From IMG/VR virus record IMGVR_UViG_3300005613_000445, positions 1 through 22,130 of that record: a DNA stretch of 22,130 nt; one strand, 5' to 3'. Made by a program: the position numbers and the translations under genes. This stretch comes from a virus. This document shows, one piece after another, positions 12,923-19,914 of the stretch; the stretch's first letter is position 1, and each line of letters begins with the position of its first letter. The notes under the pieces were generated by a model that saw nothing but the letters and a program-made list of their open reading frames with translations, was not told where the DNA came from and did not search any database.

Positions 12923-14452
12923 ATGGCTAAAATATTAAGTGAGCGGGAACATCCTGCTTATTCAGATAATATAAATGATTGGCTGTTCTATTCAAATGCT
13001 GTTAGGGGTGGGAGTGCATTTGCTAATGAAGAGAATTTATTTTCTCATCGTTTAGAGGATGCTGATGATTATCAGCAGAGGTTAGAAAGATTATATTATC
13101 TGAACTATTGTGATTGTTTATCAGACATATACAACTCATATATATTTCGTGAGAACATACGCAGACCTCCAGATTTAAGGCTGGAGCAGTTCAGGAATAA
13201 CTGTGATGGCAAAGGCACGTCAATATCTGAGTTCATTAAAAAATGTGGTAAGCTTTCAGACACTTATGGTGCAGTACATATACTTGTAGATATTTCAAAA
13301 TCGAATAAGAAGCAGCCGTCTGTAGCTGATGCTAAAGCTTCTGGTATATCGCCATTTGCAGTTGCAATTCCTCCGACTAAGTTAAAGGATTGGAGTGTTA
13401 ATAGTAAGGGTGAATTCAGGTGGGTATTATATGAGTACCTATATTATAATGATGATGATCCCACTAAGGATCGTATTGAAGAAACTCATTATAAGATAAT
13501 CACGACTGACGAATGGTGGATTGAGAATGAAAAAGGTAAGCCAATAACGTTTGCTGATGGTACTGAAAGTAAAGGCAAGAATAGCTTAGGATTTATACCT
13601 ATTTATACTATGTACAGAAAAGAAAGTGAGATAGACAAGATTGGTGTGTCTATGTTAACTGATATTGCTGGTATAAACAGGATTATAATGAACTGGTGTA
13701 GTTTAATAGATGAGCAAATGGAGCGAAATACGTTCTCTCAGCTTATTACACCGGACGATTCAGCAATGGATGAGGATGAGCAACGTGGTAGAGACCCACT
13801 TGATAGGATAGGCACATCATCCATATTCACATTCAACCCTGAAAGTAAGCATCCTCCCAGTTTTATATCTCCCGAAACATCAACTATTACAACCATTTGG
13901 AAAATTGTAGCAGATCATGTAAAAGAGATATTCAGGTTAGCAGGACTTCAGGGAGGCACATCAGACTTATATACTTCTCGAAGTGGTAGACAATCACAGC
14001 AGAGTTTTATGGGTGTGGATTCATCCTTAGCGGAAAAAGCTCTTACATACCAGAAGTGTGAGAATGCAATATCAAGATTAGCATATAAGCAATTAGGTAT
14101 ATCTGACGAGTATGATAATGTTAAGTACCCTACAAGTTTTAACACTGTGGCACTTAACGAGGAAATAGATGGCATTTTGAAAATATTAGAGCGAAACTTC
14201 AGCACGACTTTAAATAAAACAATTATTAAGGAAGTTGCAAGAAAAACTACACCGCTTGTATCTGAAAATACTAAGGAAACTATTGAGCAGGAAATAGATG
14301 CTGGTGATGGTATTGTAAAACCCACACCGAGTAATTTTAGAATACAGGCTGAAAAAGAAGGGGATGGAAATCCTGCTTCAAATTTATCAGATAGTTTTAA
14401 AACAAAAGATGTTAAGGATAGAGAGGAAAGTAGTCATAGAACGCAGAGTTAA
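12923..14452 (+). CDS. Portal protein
   Basis: 509 residues from the ATG at 12923, with AAGGA 9 nt upstream; a GTG at 12917 is too close to the site. It follows the large terminase by 19 bp and precedes the scaffold and capsid genes, the classic portal position. The N-terminal part has YYLNYCDCLSDIYNSYIF, and the core has SVNSKGEFRWVLYEY and INRIIMNWCSLIDEQ, then a helical section typical of portal stems. It would form the dodecameric ring through which DNA passes. The C-terminal 40 residues are polar and probably disordered. Assigned mainly by size, order and overall character. Confidence 0.82.
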   Translation: MAKILSEREHPAYSDNINDWLFYSNAVRGGSAFANEENLFSHRLEDADDYQQRLERLYYLNYCDCLSDIYNSYIFRENIRRPPDLRLEQFRNNCDGKGTSISEFIKKCGKLSDTYGAVHILVDISKSNKKQPSVADAKASGISPFAVAIPPTKLKDWSVNSKGEFRWVLYEYLYYNDDDPTKDRIEETHYKIITTDEWWIENEKGKPITFADGTESKGKNSLGFIPIYTMYRKESEIDKIGVSMLTDIAGINRIIMNWCSLIDEQMERNTFSQLITPDDSAMDEDEQRGRDPLDRIGTSSIFTFNPESKHPPSFISPETSTITTIWKIVADHVKEIFRLAGLQGGTSDLYTSRSGRQSQQSFMGVDSSLAEKALTYQKCENAISRLAYKQLGISDEYDNVKYPTSFNTVALNEEIDGILKILERNFSTTLNKTIIKEVARKTTPLVSENTKETIEQEIDAGDGIVKPTPSNFRIQAEKEGDGNPASNLSDSFKTKDVKDREESSHRTQS

Positions 14453-14494
14453 ATAATAGGATAATTAGCTGGCTACTTTGAAAGGGGGAAATAT

Positions 14495-14716
14495 ATGGCA
14501 GGAGTTAGCAGTACTAAGTAGGATAAAGAATGGAGGGCACAAGAGGATGCATATTGTTTAATACAAGCTGAAGCAATTAGAATGGATAAATCAAGAATTT
14601 CTGCTGCTAAGCGTGCTGCAAAGAAAATGGCTGTGGAAAAACAGAAAGAGGTAAAAGCAGCACTTAAAATTGGAAAGCCTATTAAGAAGAAGGTTGCTAA
14701 AAGAAAGAAAAAATAA
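14495..14716 (+). pseudogene. Small conserved head-region gene interrupted by an in-frame amber codon
   Basis: An AAAGGGGG site precedes ATG 14495, reading MAGVSSTK and then TAG (14519-14521). The same frame continues open for 64 codons: DKEWRAQEDAYCLIQAEAIR, then SAAKRAAKKMAVEKQKE, and a lysine-rich end at 14716. The downstream part matches a small phage family I recall as YDKxWxAEDDARTLxxAExI, with TAG falling where tyrosine is expected. A single base change from TAY would explain it. Other genes here end in TAG, so wholesale reassignment is not supported. It may be a dead gene, an amber-suppressed gene or a sequencing error. Confidence 0.65.
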
Positions 14717-14769
14717 AAACTGCGATGGATTTCGTTAAAAATCTATCTGGAATGATGGAGGACAAAACT

Positions 14770-15705
14770 ATGGATTTAGAAGCTAGAGCAAAAGAATTGG
14801 GTATAGACGTACAGGAAGGTGTAACACAGGACGAGTTAAAAAAGTTAATTGCTGATAAAGAAAACGAGCAGGATGATAGTAAGGATGTAGAATATTGGCG
14901 TGCAGAAGCAAAGAAATTTTCTAGTGAATTGAAGAAAGCGATTGCAAAGCGGGATGCGTTAAAGTCTGACAAGCAGACTCTTGCAGGTAAGATAAAAGAG
15001 CTTGAAGATTCAATGGTTGGTATGACAGATAAGAAACAATTAGATGATCTTAGAACTGAACTGGAAGAACTAAAGGAATTTAAAAATACGATAGATAAAA
15101 AGAAAGAAAAGGAAAAGCTTGATAAGTTAGATGAAGTAGAGCGAATTAAACTTGAGAAGGATAAAAAAGTTAATGAAATCCAGCAGATGATGGACGACTT
15201 AAAGGCTTCCTTTAATACTGAGAAAGAACAAACAAAAACTGAGCTGGAAAAAGCTCGTGATAGGATTGCAAAGCTTAGAAAAAGCACGCTTGATGTTGAT
15301 ATTATGGAAGCAGCAGGTAAGAATAAAGCGTGGAGCCCAAAACAGATTGTAAAACTTGTTAGAGACGATTTCACATATGATGATGGTCTGGACAAGTATT
15401 CATATATAAAACGGGATGCTAAGGGAAAAGTTTTAGATGAACTTACAGTTGATGAGTATGTATCAGAATTCTTGAAGTTAGAAGAGAACGAAAACCTTGT
15501 AAGAAGCGATGCAAATACAGCATCATTTAATTCTGATAAAGCCACTTCAACTACAACCAGTTCTACTACAACTAGTAAGTATAACCCTAAAGATCCTGAT
15601 ATTATTGAAAAAGCAAGTGATAATTCTATGTCTCCAGAGCGTTACATAAAAACGCTTGAAGCTCGTGATAAGGCTATGGCTCGTAGAAAGAAAACGAACA
15701 ATTAA
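14770..15705 (+). CDS. Capsid scaffolding protein
   Basis: 311 residues from the ATG at 14770 with GGAGG 8 nt upstream; an in-frame ATG at 14725 has no site. Residues 1-30 (LEARAKELGIDVQEGVTQ and on) resemble a small HeH/LEM-like helix-extended-helix. Residues 45-185 are a long Lys/Glu-rich coiled coil. A Ser/Thr-rich linker (TSTTTSSTTTS) leads to a basic C-terminus (ARRKKTNN) that could bind the capsid shell. Composition and position between portal and capsid fit a scaffold that directs prohead assembly and is later removed. Confidence 0.82.
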   Translation: MDLEARAKELGIDVQEGVTQDELKKLIADKENEQDDSKDVEYWRAEAKKFSSELKKAIAKRDALKSDKQTLAGKIKELEDSMVGMTDKKQLDDLRTELEELKEFKNTIDKKKEKEKLDKLDEVERIKLEKDKKVNEIQQMMDDLKASFNTEKEQTKTELEKARDRIAKLRKSTLDVDIMEAAGKNKAWSPKQIVKLVRDDFTYDDGLDKYSYIKRDAKGKVLDELTVDEYVSEFLKLEENENLVRSDANTASFNSDKATSTTTSSTTTSKYNPKDPDIIEKASDNSMSPERYIKTLEARDKAMARRKKTNN

Positions 15706-15748
15706 AATGTTAATTTAATACAATGGAGTTTGTATAAACCCAATTAAT

Positions 15749-15766
15749 AGGGTATGGATATACCCT
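15749..15766 (+). promoter_or_regulatory. Hairpin in the scaffold to head-protein leader
   Basis: AGGGTAT and ATACCCT form a perfect 7-bp stem with a 4-nt loop, followed by TTTAAAA. It occludes an upstream in-frame ATG (15754) of the next gene, which supports the later start at 15799. It may be a processing site or weak attenuator. Confidence 0.45.
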
Positions 15767-15798
15767 TTAAAATAGATTATAAGGAAGTGAAAAATAAG

Positions 15799-16296
15799 AT
15801 GGCTAATGACGAAATAAAATTTGGAATTCGTGAAGGTCGGGGGCTGGGTAAAGAATACCCTGTTGCTGCCAGTCAGTATTTCCATAATAGAGGTGGGCAC
15901 TTTGTGTACTTTTCTGCTGGAAATGTTACTCTTTGTGGTAGTGCCACTGCAAGAGTTGCTGGTTGGGCTGAAGTTCCTAAGCAGGCTTCTGGTTATAATG
16001 CCTGGAAAAGTTCGGCTACAGCAGAAGCAGATTCTGTATTTGTAATTACAGAACGAGATGTTGTATATGAGATGCCTTGGGATAACTCTGTAGGAGCTAG
16101 TTTGAACGCTTCATTGGTGCTTAGCGGTGTTGGTATAAATCTTGAAGCTACAACTACAGGACAAACCGCTTATGATCAAGTACAGAAAGCCAGAGGTGGG
16201 GGTAAGTGTGCGGCAACTCCGCTTAAGGTTATTGATATTAATAAAGAAAATTCTACTGTCTTTGTAAAAATTATGACAAATAAGATGCAGGGATAG
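15799..16296 (+). CDS. Probable head protein (decoration-like)
   Basis: 165 residues, starting at ATG 15799 (MANDEIKFGIREGRG). AAGGA is 13 nt upstream, rather far, and earlier in-frame starts at 15754 and 15787 cannot be fully excluded. The composition is beta-rich and glycine/alanine-rich (HFVYFSAGNVTLCGSATA, GVGINLEATTTGQTAYDQ), typical of virion proteins. It sits directly between scaffold and major capsid genes, where capsid-stabilising or decoration proteins are often encoded. I do not recognise a specific family. Confidence 0.68.
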   Translation: MANDEIKFGIREGRGLGKEYPVAASQYFHNRGGHFVYFSAGNVTLCGSATARVAGWAEVPKQASGYNAWKSSATAEADSVFVITERDVVYEMPWDNSVGASLNASLVLSGVGINLEATTTGQTAYDQVQKARGGGKCAATPLKVIDINKENSTVFVKIMTNKMQG

Positions 16297-16311
16297 AGGG
16301 GGTGACATGAA

Positions 16312-17544
16312 ATGGCAGTAAAACGAAGCGCGTTTACTGAAGCAATGAAAGATGATTTATATTCGTATTTTTGGGAGAGGTATCCTCAAGAAGAGTCAGT
16401 ATGGGAAAGCTTGTTTGAGATTGTAGATTCAGATTCGGCGTATACCCAATTTACCAGTGCGATAGGCTTGGGTATACTTTTGGAGAAGCCTGAAGGTGAG
16501 ACAATACAGGCTGAAGAGCCTATGGAAAGCTATACCATAATTTGTAAGAATCGAACGTTTGCAAGGAAGGTTCCGTTTTCTTATGAGTCTGTTCAGGATT
16601 CTAAGAAAGGCAACCTGTTGCAGGCTACAGTTTCAACTTGGGGTGAAGCCGTGGTTAGAACTAAAGAAACTTTTTATTCTAACATTTTTAATAAAGGTAC
16701 TCTAACCGCAGGGGATGATATTTTTAACAACAGTATTACTGGTGTTATATCAGACCCTTCTGGTGACTTTATTTATGATGGTCTACCTTTCTTTGATACG
16801 GTACATCCTGATAGAGTTGGGAATACATATTCAAATATAGAGGCGTCAAGAAGTCTGACTCATACTAATCTTGAGTCAACCTATTTGACATACACGTCAA
16901 CTAATAACAGGGACGAGCGTGGTAATGTGTTTACGCTTGTACCTGATGTACTCCTGTTTAACCCTGCTCTTAAGTTTACAGCACAGGTTATCCTGAATAC
17001 ATCTGCTATTCCTGGAAGTCAGGACAATGATGTTAATGTTCTGTCCAGTATTGTTGAGCCACAGGAATGGTCCTATATTGATGATACCAATGCTTGGTTC
17101 CTCGGTAAAAGGAAAATGGGGCTTATGGCTACAAACCGGGAGGATGTAAATCTAGACTTTTGGCAGGATGAGGAGAATTTAACTTATTATGCCAGAATTA
17201 TATGCAGGTATGGCGGGACTCCTACAAATTGGAGATTGAAAAGCCAATGTCTCCCTACATTGCAAAGTGTAGAAAACAACTGGGTGAATTGCTGGGAAGT
17301 CCATGATATGGATAATCAGCAGCCAAGCTTGGATAGAAATATCCTTGAAGGTTCAACGACTAATTTCCGATTCTTAACAGGTAAAGCTGAAGAAAGTAAT
17401 GAAAACACGAGTGCCCAGCTCTCTATTGCTGCATAGAGATGAAGATATAGTCTGAACTATATGGTAACATATAGAAATAAAGTTTAAATGACTTTATGAT
17501 AACAATAGTATGATTGGTTTGCTAACAACCAAGCTGCTGCTTAG
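16312..17544 (+). CDS. Major capsid protein, gene split by a group I intron
   Basis: An HK97-fold-type major capsid protein of the Mu gpT-like kind, judged from SLTHTNLESTYLTYTSTN, DVLLFNPALKFTAQVILN, LDFWQDEENLTYYARIICRYG and the gene order. A strong GAGGGGGTGA site precedes ATG 16312. The uninterrupted ORF runs to TAG 17436, but everything after about 17232 is intron sequence. Favoured product: exon 1 at 16312-17232 joined to exon 2 at 17518-17544, ending RYGGTPTNW-FANNQAAA, about 315 residues. That W-containing short tail is typical of the family, whereas the read-through tail is not. Confidence 0.88.
17233..17517 (+). ncRNA. Group I self-splicing intron in the capsid gene (IA-like, no ORF)
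   Basis: The four conserved core elements are present in order: P, GAATTGCTGGGAA (17286); Q, AATCAGCAGCCAAGC (17314); R, GTTCAACGACTAA (17351); S, AAGATATAGTC (17442). Stems: candidate P1 ATTGG/CCAAT (17228-32/17244-48), P2 CTACA/TGTAG, P3 CTGGGTG/TGCCCAG, P5 TCCAT/ATGGA, a P6 hairpin GGATA-GAAA-TATCC, P7 GACTA/TAGTC, P8 TCTCTAT/ATAGAGA, P9 CTATATG-GTAA-CATATAG, P9.1 ATAAAGT/ACTTTAT. Extra sequence between R and P3' suggests subgroup IA. Boundaries are uncertain: ATTGG occurs at both ends, and the base facing G17243 is A, not the usual U. An alternative is 17221-17508; both keep frame. Confidence 0.87.
17518..17544 (+). CDS. Major capsid protein exon 2
   Basis: Encodes FANNQAAA followed by TAG, in frame with exon 1 once the intron is removed. 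Only eight residues, so no automatic gene finder would call it. It could begin at TAT 17509 (YDWFANNQAAA) under the alternative splice model. The first bases TTT can pair with the A-run at 17239-17242, just 5' of the guide sequence, as a P10 helix. Confidence 0.72.
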   Translation, partial: FANNQAAA

Positions 17545-17603
17545 TAAGTATAATTAAGTAGGTAGCTTATAACAAATAACTTAGAGGGGCGACGGCATAA
17601 AAA

Positions 17604-17637
17604 GGGCTGGAGCCTGTTTCTTCAGCCCCCCTCTTTT
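17604..17637 (+). terminator. Terminator-like hairpin after the capsid gene
   Basis: GGGCTG (17604) pairs with CAGCCC (17623), extended by three more pairs including one wobble, and is followed by a C/T-rich tail with TTTT. It would reduce read-through from the capsid gene into the homing endonuclease gene. The rest of 17545-17657 holds no other feature I can name. Confidence 0.55.
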
Positions 17638-17657
17638 CCTAAACAGGAGGTAAAGTT

Positions 17658-18470
17658 ATGATACTAAATGCAACAAAGGTTTCTGGAGAATCTGTGGATA
17701 TAAGTCTATTGGGTTCTCCAGGATTCAGATCTTTAATAAGGGTAGAGTTTATCTGTGATGTTTGTAAAGAGATAATAAGTGTAAGATTGGATACTCTTTT
17801 AAGAACTAATTCTATAGAAAAGCAAGTTTGTGAAGAATGTAAGAAAAAAATAAGATATCCTAATGGTAGAGTATCTGCAAAAGAACGTACAGCAAAATAT
17901 AAAAGAAAGCATGAAGTAGCAAAATCTTTAAAAAAGTATAAAGGTTTAGAAGGAATAGATTATGTAACTTGTAAGATTTGTGGTAAGCGAGGGTTATACA
18001 TAGACAGTAGACATCTTAAAACAAGGCATAATATTACTAAAGAAGAATACCTTGATGAATTTCCAGAAGCGCTCTTAATATCAGAGAAGAAGAAGGAAGC
18101 ACAAGCAAGACCAAAGAATAAGAGTAATTTAGGTAAAAAGTTTTCTAAGAAACATAGAGAAAAGATATCTCTTGCTAGAACTGGTGGAGTTCCTTGGACA
18201 GAAAGAGAGTTAGATAAATATGTTGAGTATAAGGCTAAGGTACGACATCTAACCAACCAGAATTTTTGTGAGTATTATGACCAGATAAATCCTGACAAGC
18301 TTCCACGAGGATTCAGGGACTATCATTTGGATCATATTTATCCTGTAATAGCAGGATTTAAGAATGGAATTGAACCAGAGATAATTGCAGCACCTAATAA
18401 TTTACAGATGCTATATTGGCGAGATAATTTAAAAAAAGCTGGGGGTGAGTACTGCGCATCTCCTGACTAA
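17658..18470 (+). CDS. Free-standing HNH homing endonuclease with NUMOD3 and zinc fingers
   Basis: 270 residues; AGGAGG precedes the ATG. Domains in order: a Cys4 ribbon (C33, C36, C58, C61); a C2H2-like finger (C105, C108, H119, H124) of the CKICGK...HLKT type; a NUMOD3 DNA-binding motif (GKKFSKKHREKISLA, 159-173); and a C-terminal HNH nuclease (YHLDHIYPV 222-230, PNNLQML 246-252, N257). Such enzymes cut intronless or gene-less alleles to spread themselves. It lies 113 bp after capsid exon 2 and may provide the cleavage that mobilises the intron, but that pairing is inference. Confidence 0.9.
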   Translation: MILNATKVSGESVDISLLGSPGFRSLIRVEFICDVCKEIISVRLDTLLRTNSIEKQVCEECKKKIRYPNGRVSAKERTAKYKRKHEVAKSLKKYKGLEGIDYVTCKICGKRGLYIDSRHLKTRHNITKEEYLDEFPEALLISEKKKEAQARPKNKSNLGKKFSKKHREKISLARTGGVPWTERELDKYVEYKAKVRHLTNQNFCEYYDQINPDKLPRGFRDYHLDHIYPVIAGFKNGIEPEIIAAPNNLQMLYWRDNLKKAGGEYCASPD

Positions 18471-18473
18471 AAA

Positions 18474-18502
18474 GTGGAGGGCAAACAGCCTTTTTCCTCC
18501 AC
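18474..18502 (+). terminator. Hairpin after the first HNH gene
   Basis: GTGGAGG (18474-18480) pairs with CCTCCAC (18496-18502). A competing inner hairpin (GGC-AAACA-GCC followed by TTTTT) is possible. Only the inner form has a U-tract, so termination would be weak. It may mark the end of the inserted endonuclease cassette. Confidence 0.4.
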
Positions 18503-18527
18503 CTATATAAAAAAGGTGGGTTAACAT

Positions 18528-18779
18528 ATGGATACGTTATCTAACAAAACAAAGTCTGGGGATTTTGAGTTTCCCACTACTACAGAAGATATGGAAGCTT
18601 TAGATACTTGGAAGCCTGGGAATACTATTGGGGGTACGTTTGCCAAGAGTCTTAAGGCAGATAAGGCGTACAGGGACGATATAAATAAGGCTTATGGTAG
18701 GGAGAAAGACTATTATTCTAACGTATTATATGTTGACACCATGCGACCAATTGGGCAGCAACTAAAAGATTTAAAGTAG
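18528..18779 (+). CDS. Hypothetical protein in head region
   Basis: 83 residues, GGTGGG 7 nt before the ATG. The sequence is polar and probably mixed helix/coil: SGDFEFPTTTEDMEALDTWK, GGTFAKSLKADKAYRD and REKDYYSNVLYVDTMRP. No membrane segment or catalytic motif. It is followed within 9 bp by the zinc-finger gene. By position it may be a minor head or connector-associated protein. The family is not recognised. Confidence 0.7.
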   Translation: MDTLSNKTKSGDFEFPTTTEDMEALDTWKPGNTIGGTFAKSLKADKAYRDDINKAYGREKDYYSNVLYVDTMRPIGQQLKDLK

Positions 18780-18788
18780 AGGTTAATT

Positions 18789-19268
18789 ATGGAGATATGT
18801 AAGATTTGTGGTAAGGAGTTTAAGCAAATAACATTAACGCATGTAAAAACGCATGGCTTAAAAACTATGGATCAGTATGAAAAGTATGATATTAATGTAC
18901 AGCGTGATATAGAACCTACTGGAAACACTGAAATAACTCCTAAAGAAATGAGTAAAAGGATTTGGGGCGAGCAGGAGCGGGACACGTCTAGACCTTTATC
19001 AGACTTCCTTAAAGAATTTGATATTACAGAGAAGGAACTCAGGGCTGTCACCCGTAAATATAAGGATGGAAAGCCTATAAATCCTATTATGGATGCAGCT
19101 AATCGGGATAAAATGGGTGAAAAAGAAGCTGCCGAAATAAAAGATCAAGAAGAGGTAACCACATTTCGAGCTGAAACCGCAGAATCTTTGCAACGTGATC
19201 ATAATTATATTCTTAAAGAATCATATAAAGGTCCCCCGAAGCGATGGGTGTTGTGTAAAAAGAAATAG
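18789..19268 (+). CDS. C2H2 zinc-finger protein
   Basis: 159 residues. Residues 4-22 are a finger C4-x2-C7-x10-H18-x3-H22 (CKICGKEFKQITLTHVKTH), followed by GLKTMDQYEKYD. The same finger style, with CKICGK, H-x-K-T and a following T-x-x-x-Y, is in the neighbouring HNH enzyme. The remainder is charged and helical (PLSDFLKEFDITEKELRAVT). The very C-terminus is RWVLCKKK. It is probably DNA-binding, perhaps a virion-associated or regulatory protein. Start codon context is a modest GAGG. Confidence 0.72.
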   Translation: MEICKICGKEFKQITLTHVKTHGLKTMDQYEKYDINVQRDIEPTGNTEITPKEMSKRIWGEQERDTSRPLSDFLKEFDITEKELRAVTRKYKDGKPINPIMDAANRDKMGEKEAAEIKDQEEVTTFRAETAESLQRDHNYILKESYKGPPKRWVLCKKK

Positions 19269-19443
19269 CTTGGGTAGTTGTGGTTATAGTCATTACCAAA
19301 AAGAATGGAAGCTCAGATATAAGTGTTCAACAATTATATTCTGAATATGTTAAAACTTAACGAGATTTATACTATTCGGTATAATATCATCTGAAATATC
19401 CCAGTTTCAGATGTACTCAAACAAAGAAAAGGGGTTGATTTAA
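19269..19443 (+). other. Gene-free leader with a 9-bp inverted repeat
   Basis: No gene with a credible start was found. A perfect hairpin CATCTGAAA / TTTCAGATG with an 8-nt loop lies at 19388-19413, about 15-30 nt before the AAAGGGG ribosome binding site of the next gene. It may protect or regulate the mRNA. A second symmetric stretch (TATACTATTCGGTATA) lies just upstream. Confidence 0.5.
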
Positions 19444-19812
19444 TTGGGTAATTCAACATACAAATCACATTTGAGGTCATTTGATGGCACACAACGAATT
19501 TCAGGGTTCAGTGCAATTGCTAGTATCAATAGCATATCAGCAACTACATTGGAGGCAAAAACGTCATTAACTGCACCTGCTGTAACAGGTAGTACGTATG
19601 TAGCAGGTACTTCATATATTCAGATAGGGGCAAAAAAGATTATTTTCTCAACGGATGCCAGCACTGCGGCAACTATAAATGCAGAGGCTACTGCATTGGC
19701 TAAAACGCTTGATTGTGCAGCTACAGTTATGCCTGGTAGCTTGGCGTTGGGAAAAAGTGAGCTGTGGGTGTTCACAAGTAGCAATTCTGCCACGATGCTA
19801 AGCGTGCCCTAG
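19444..19812 (+). CDS. Probable virion protein, Ser/Thr/Ala-rich
   Basis: 122 residues from TTG at 19444, preceded by AAAGGGG. The composition is Ala/Ser/Thr-rich with beta character (FSAIASINSISATTLEAKTS, YVAGTSYIQIGAKKIIFS), as in head-decoration or fibre-associated proteins. No signature motif is recognised. It precedes the second homing endonuclease gene, which is inserted between it and another beta-rich virion-type gene at 21065. Confidence 0.65.
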   Translation: MGNSTYKSHLRSFDGTQRISGFSAIASINSISATTLEAKTSLTAPAVTGSTYVAGTSYIQIGAKKIIFSTDASTAATINAEATALAKTLDCAATVMPGSLALGKSELWVFTSSNSATMLSVP

Positions 19813-19822
19813 TGGCTTTTAT

Positions 19823-19880
19823 AGTTGTGGCTAGGATAGGCCATCCAAAAAGAAGCTTTCCTCAGCTTCCTGCCACAACT
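19823..19880 (+). terminator. Nested hairpin before the second HNH gene
   Basis: AGTTGTGGC (19823-19831) pairs perfectly with GCCACAACT (19872-19880). Inside it, GAAGC (19852) pairs with GCTTC (19865). There is no U-tract. It sits between the virion gene and the homing endonuclease and could be a processing signal or part of the original intergenic region at the insertion point. Confidence 0.45.
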
Positions 19881-19914
19881 TAACAAATGAGGTATCTCTT
19901 GAGGAGGAGATGTT

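Noticed and set aside
14519-14521. TAG reassigned to an amino acid throughout the genome
   Set aside because: TAG clearly terminates several other genes here, for example at 10330, 16296, 18779 and 19812.
14697-15545. 282-codon antisense ORF rich in serine opposite the scaffold gene
   Set aside because: It mirrors the Lys/Glu-rich coiled coil of the scaffold; it has no ribosome binding site and its composition is what antisense of such a gene gives.
17233-17436. C-terminal 67 codons of the apparent capsid ORF as true protein
   Set aside because: They coincide with conserved group I intron core sequences, and a better family-like C-terminus lies downstream.
19271-19360. Short ORF reading VVVIVITKKNGSSDISVQ and on to a stop
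   Set aside because: It has no ATG and no ribosome binding site, another frame is also open over most of it, and it is too short to judge by composition.
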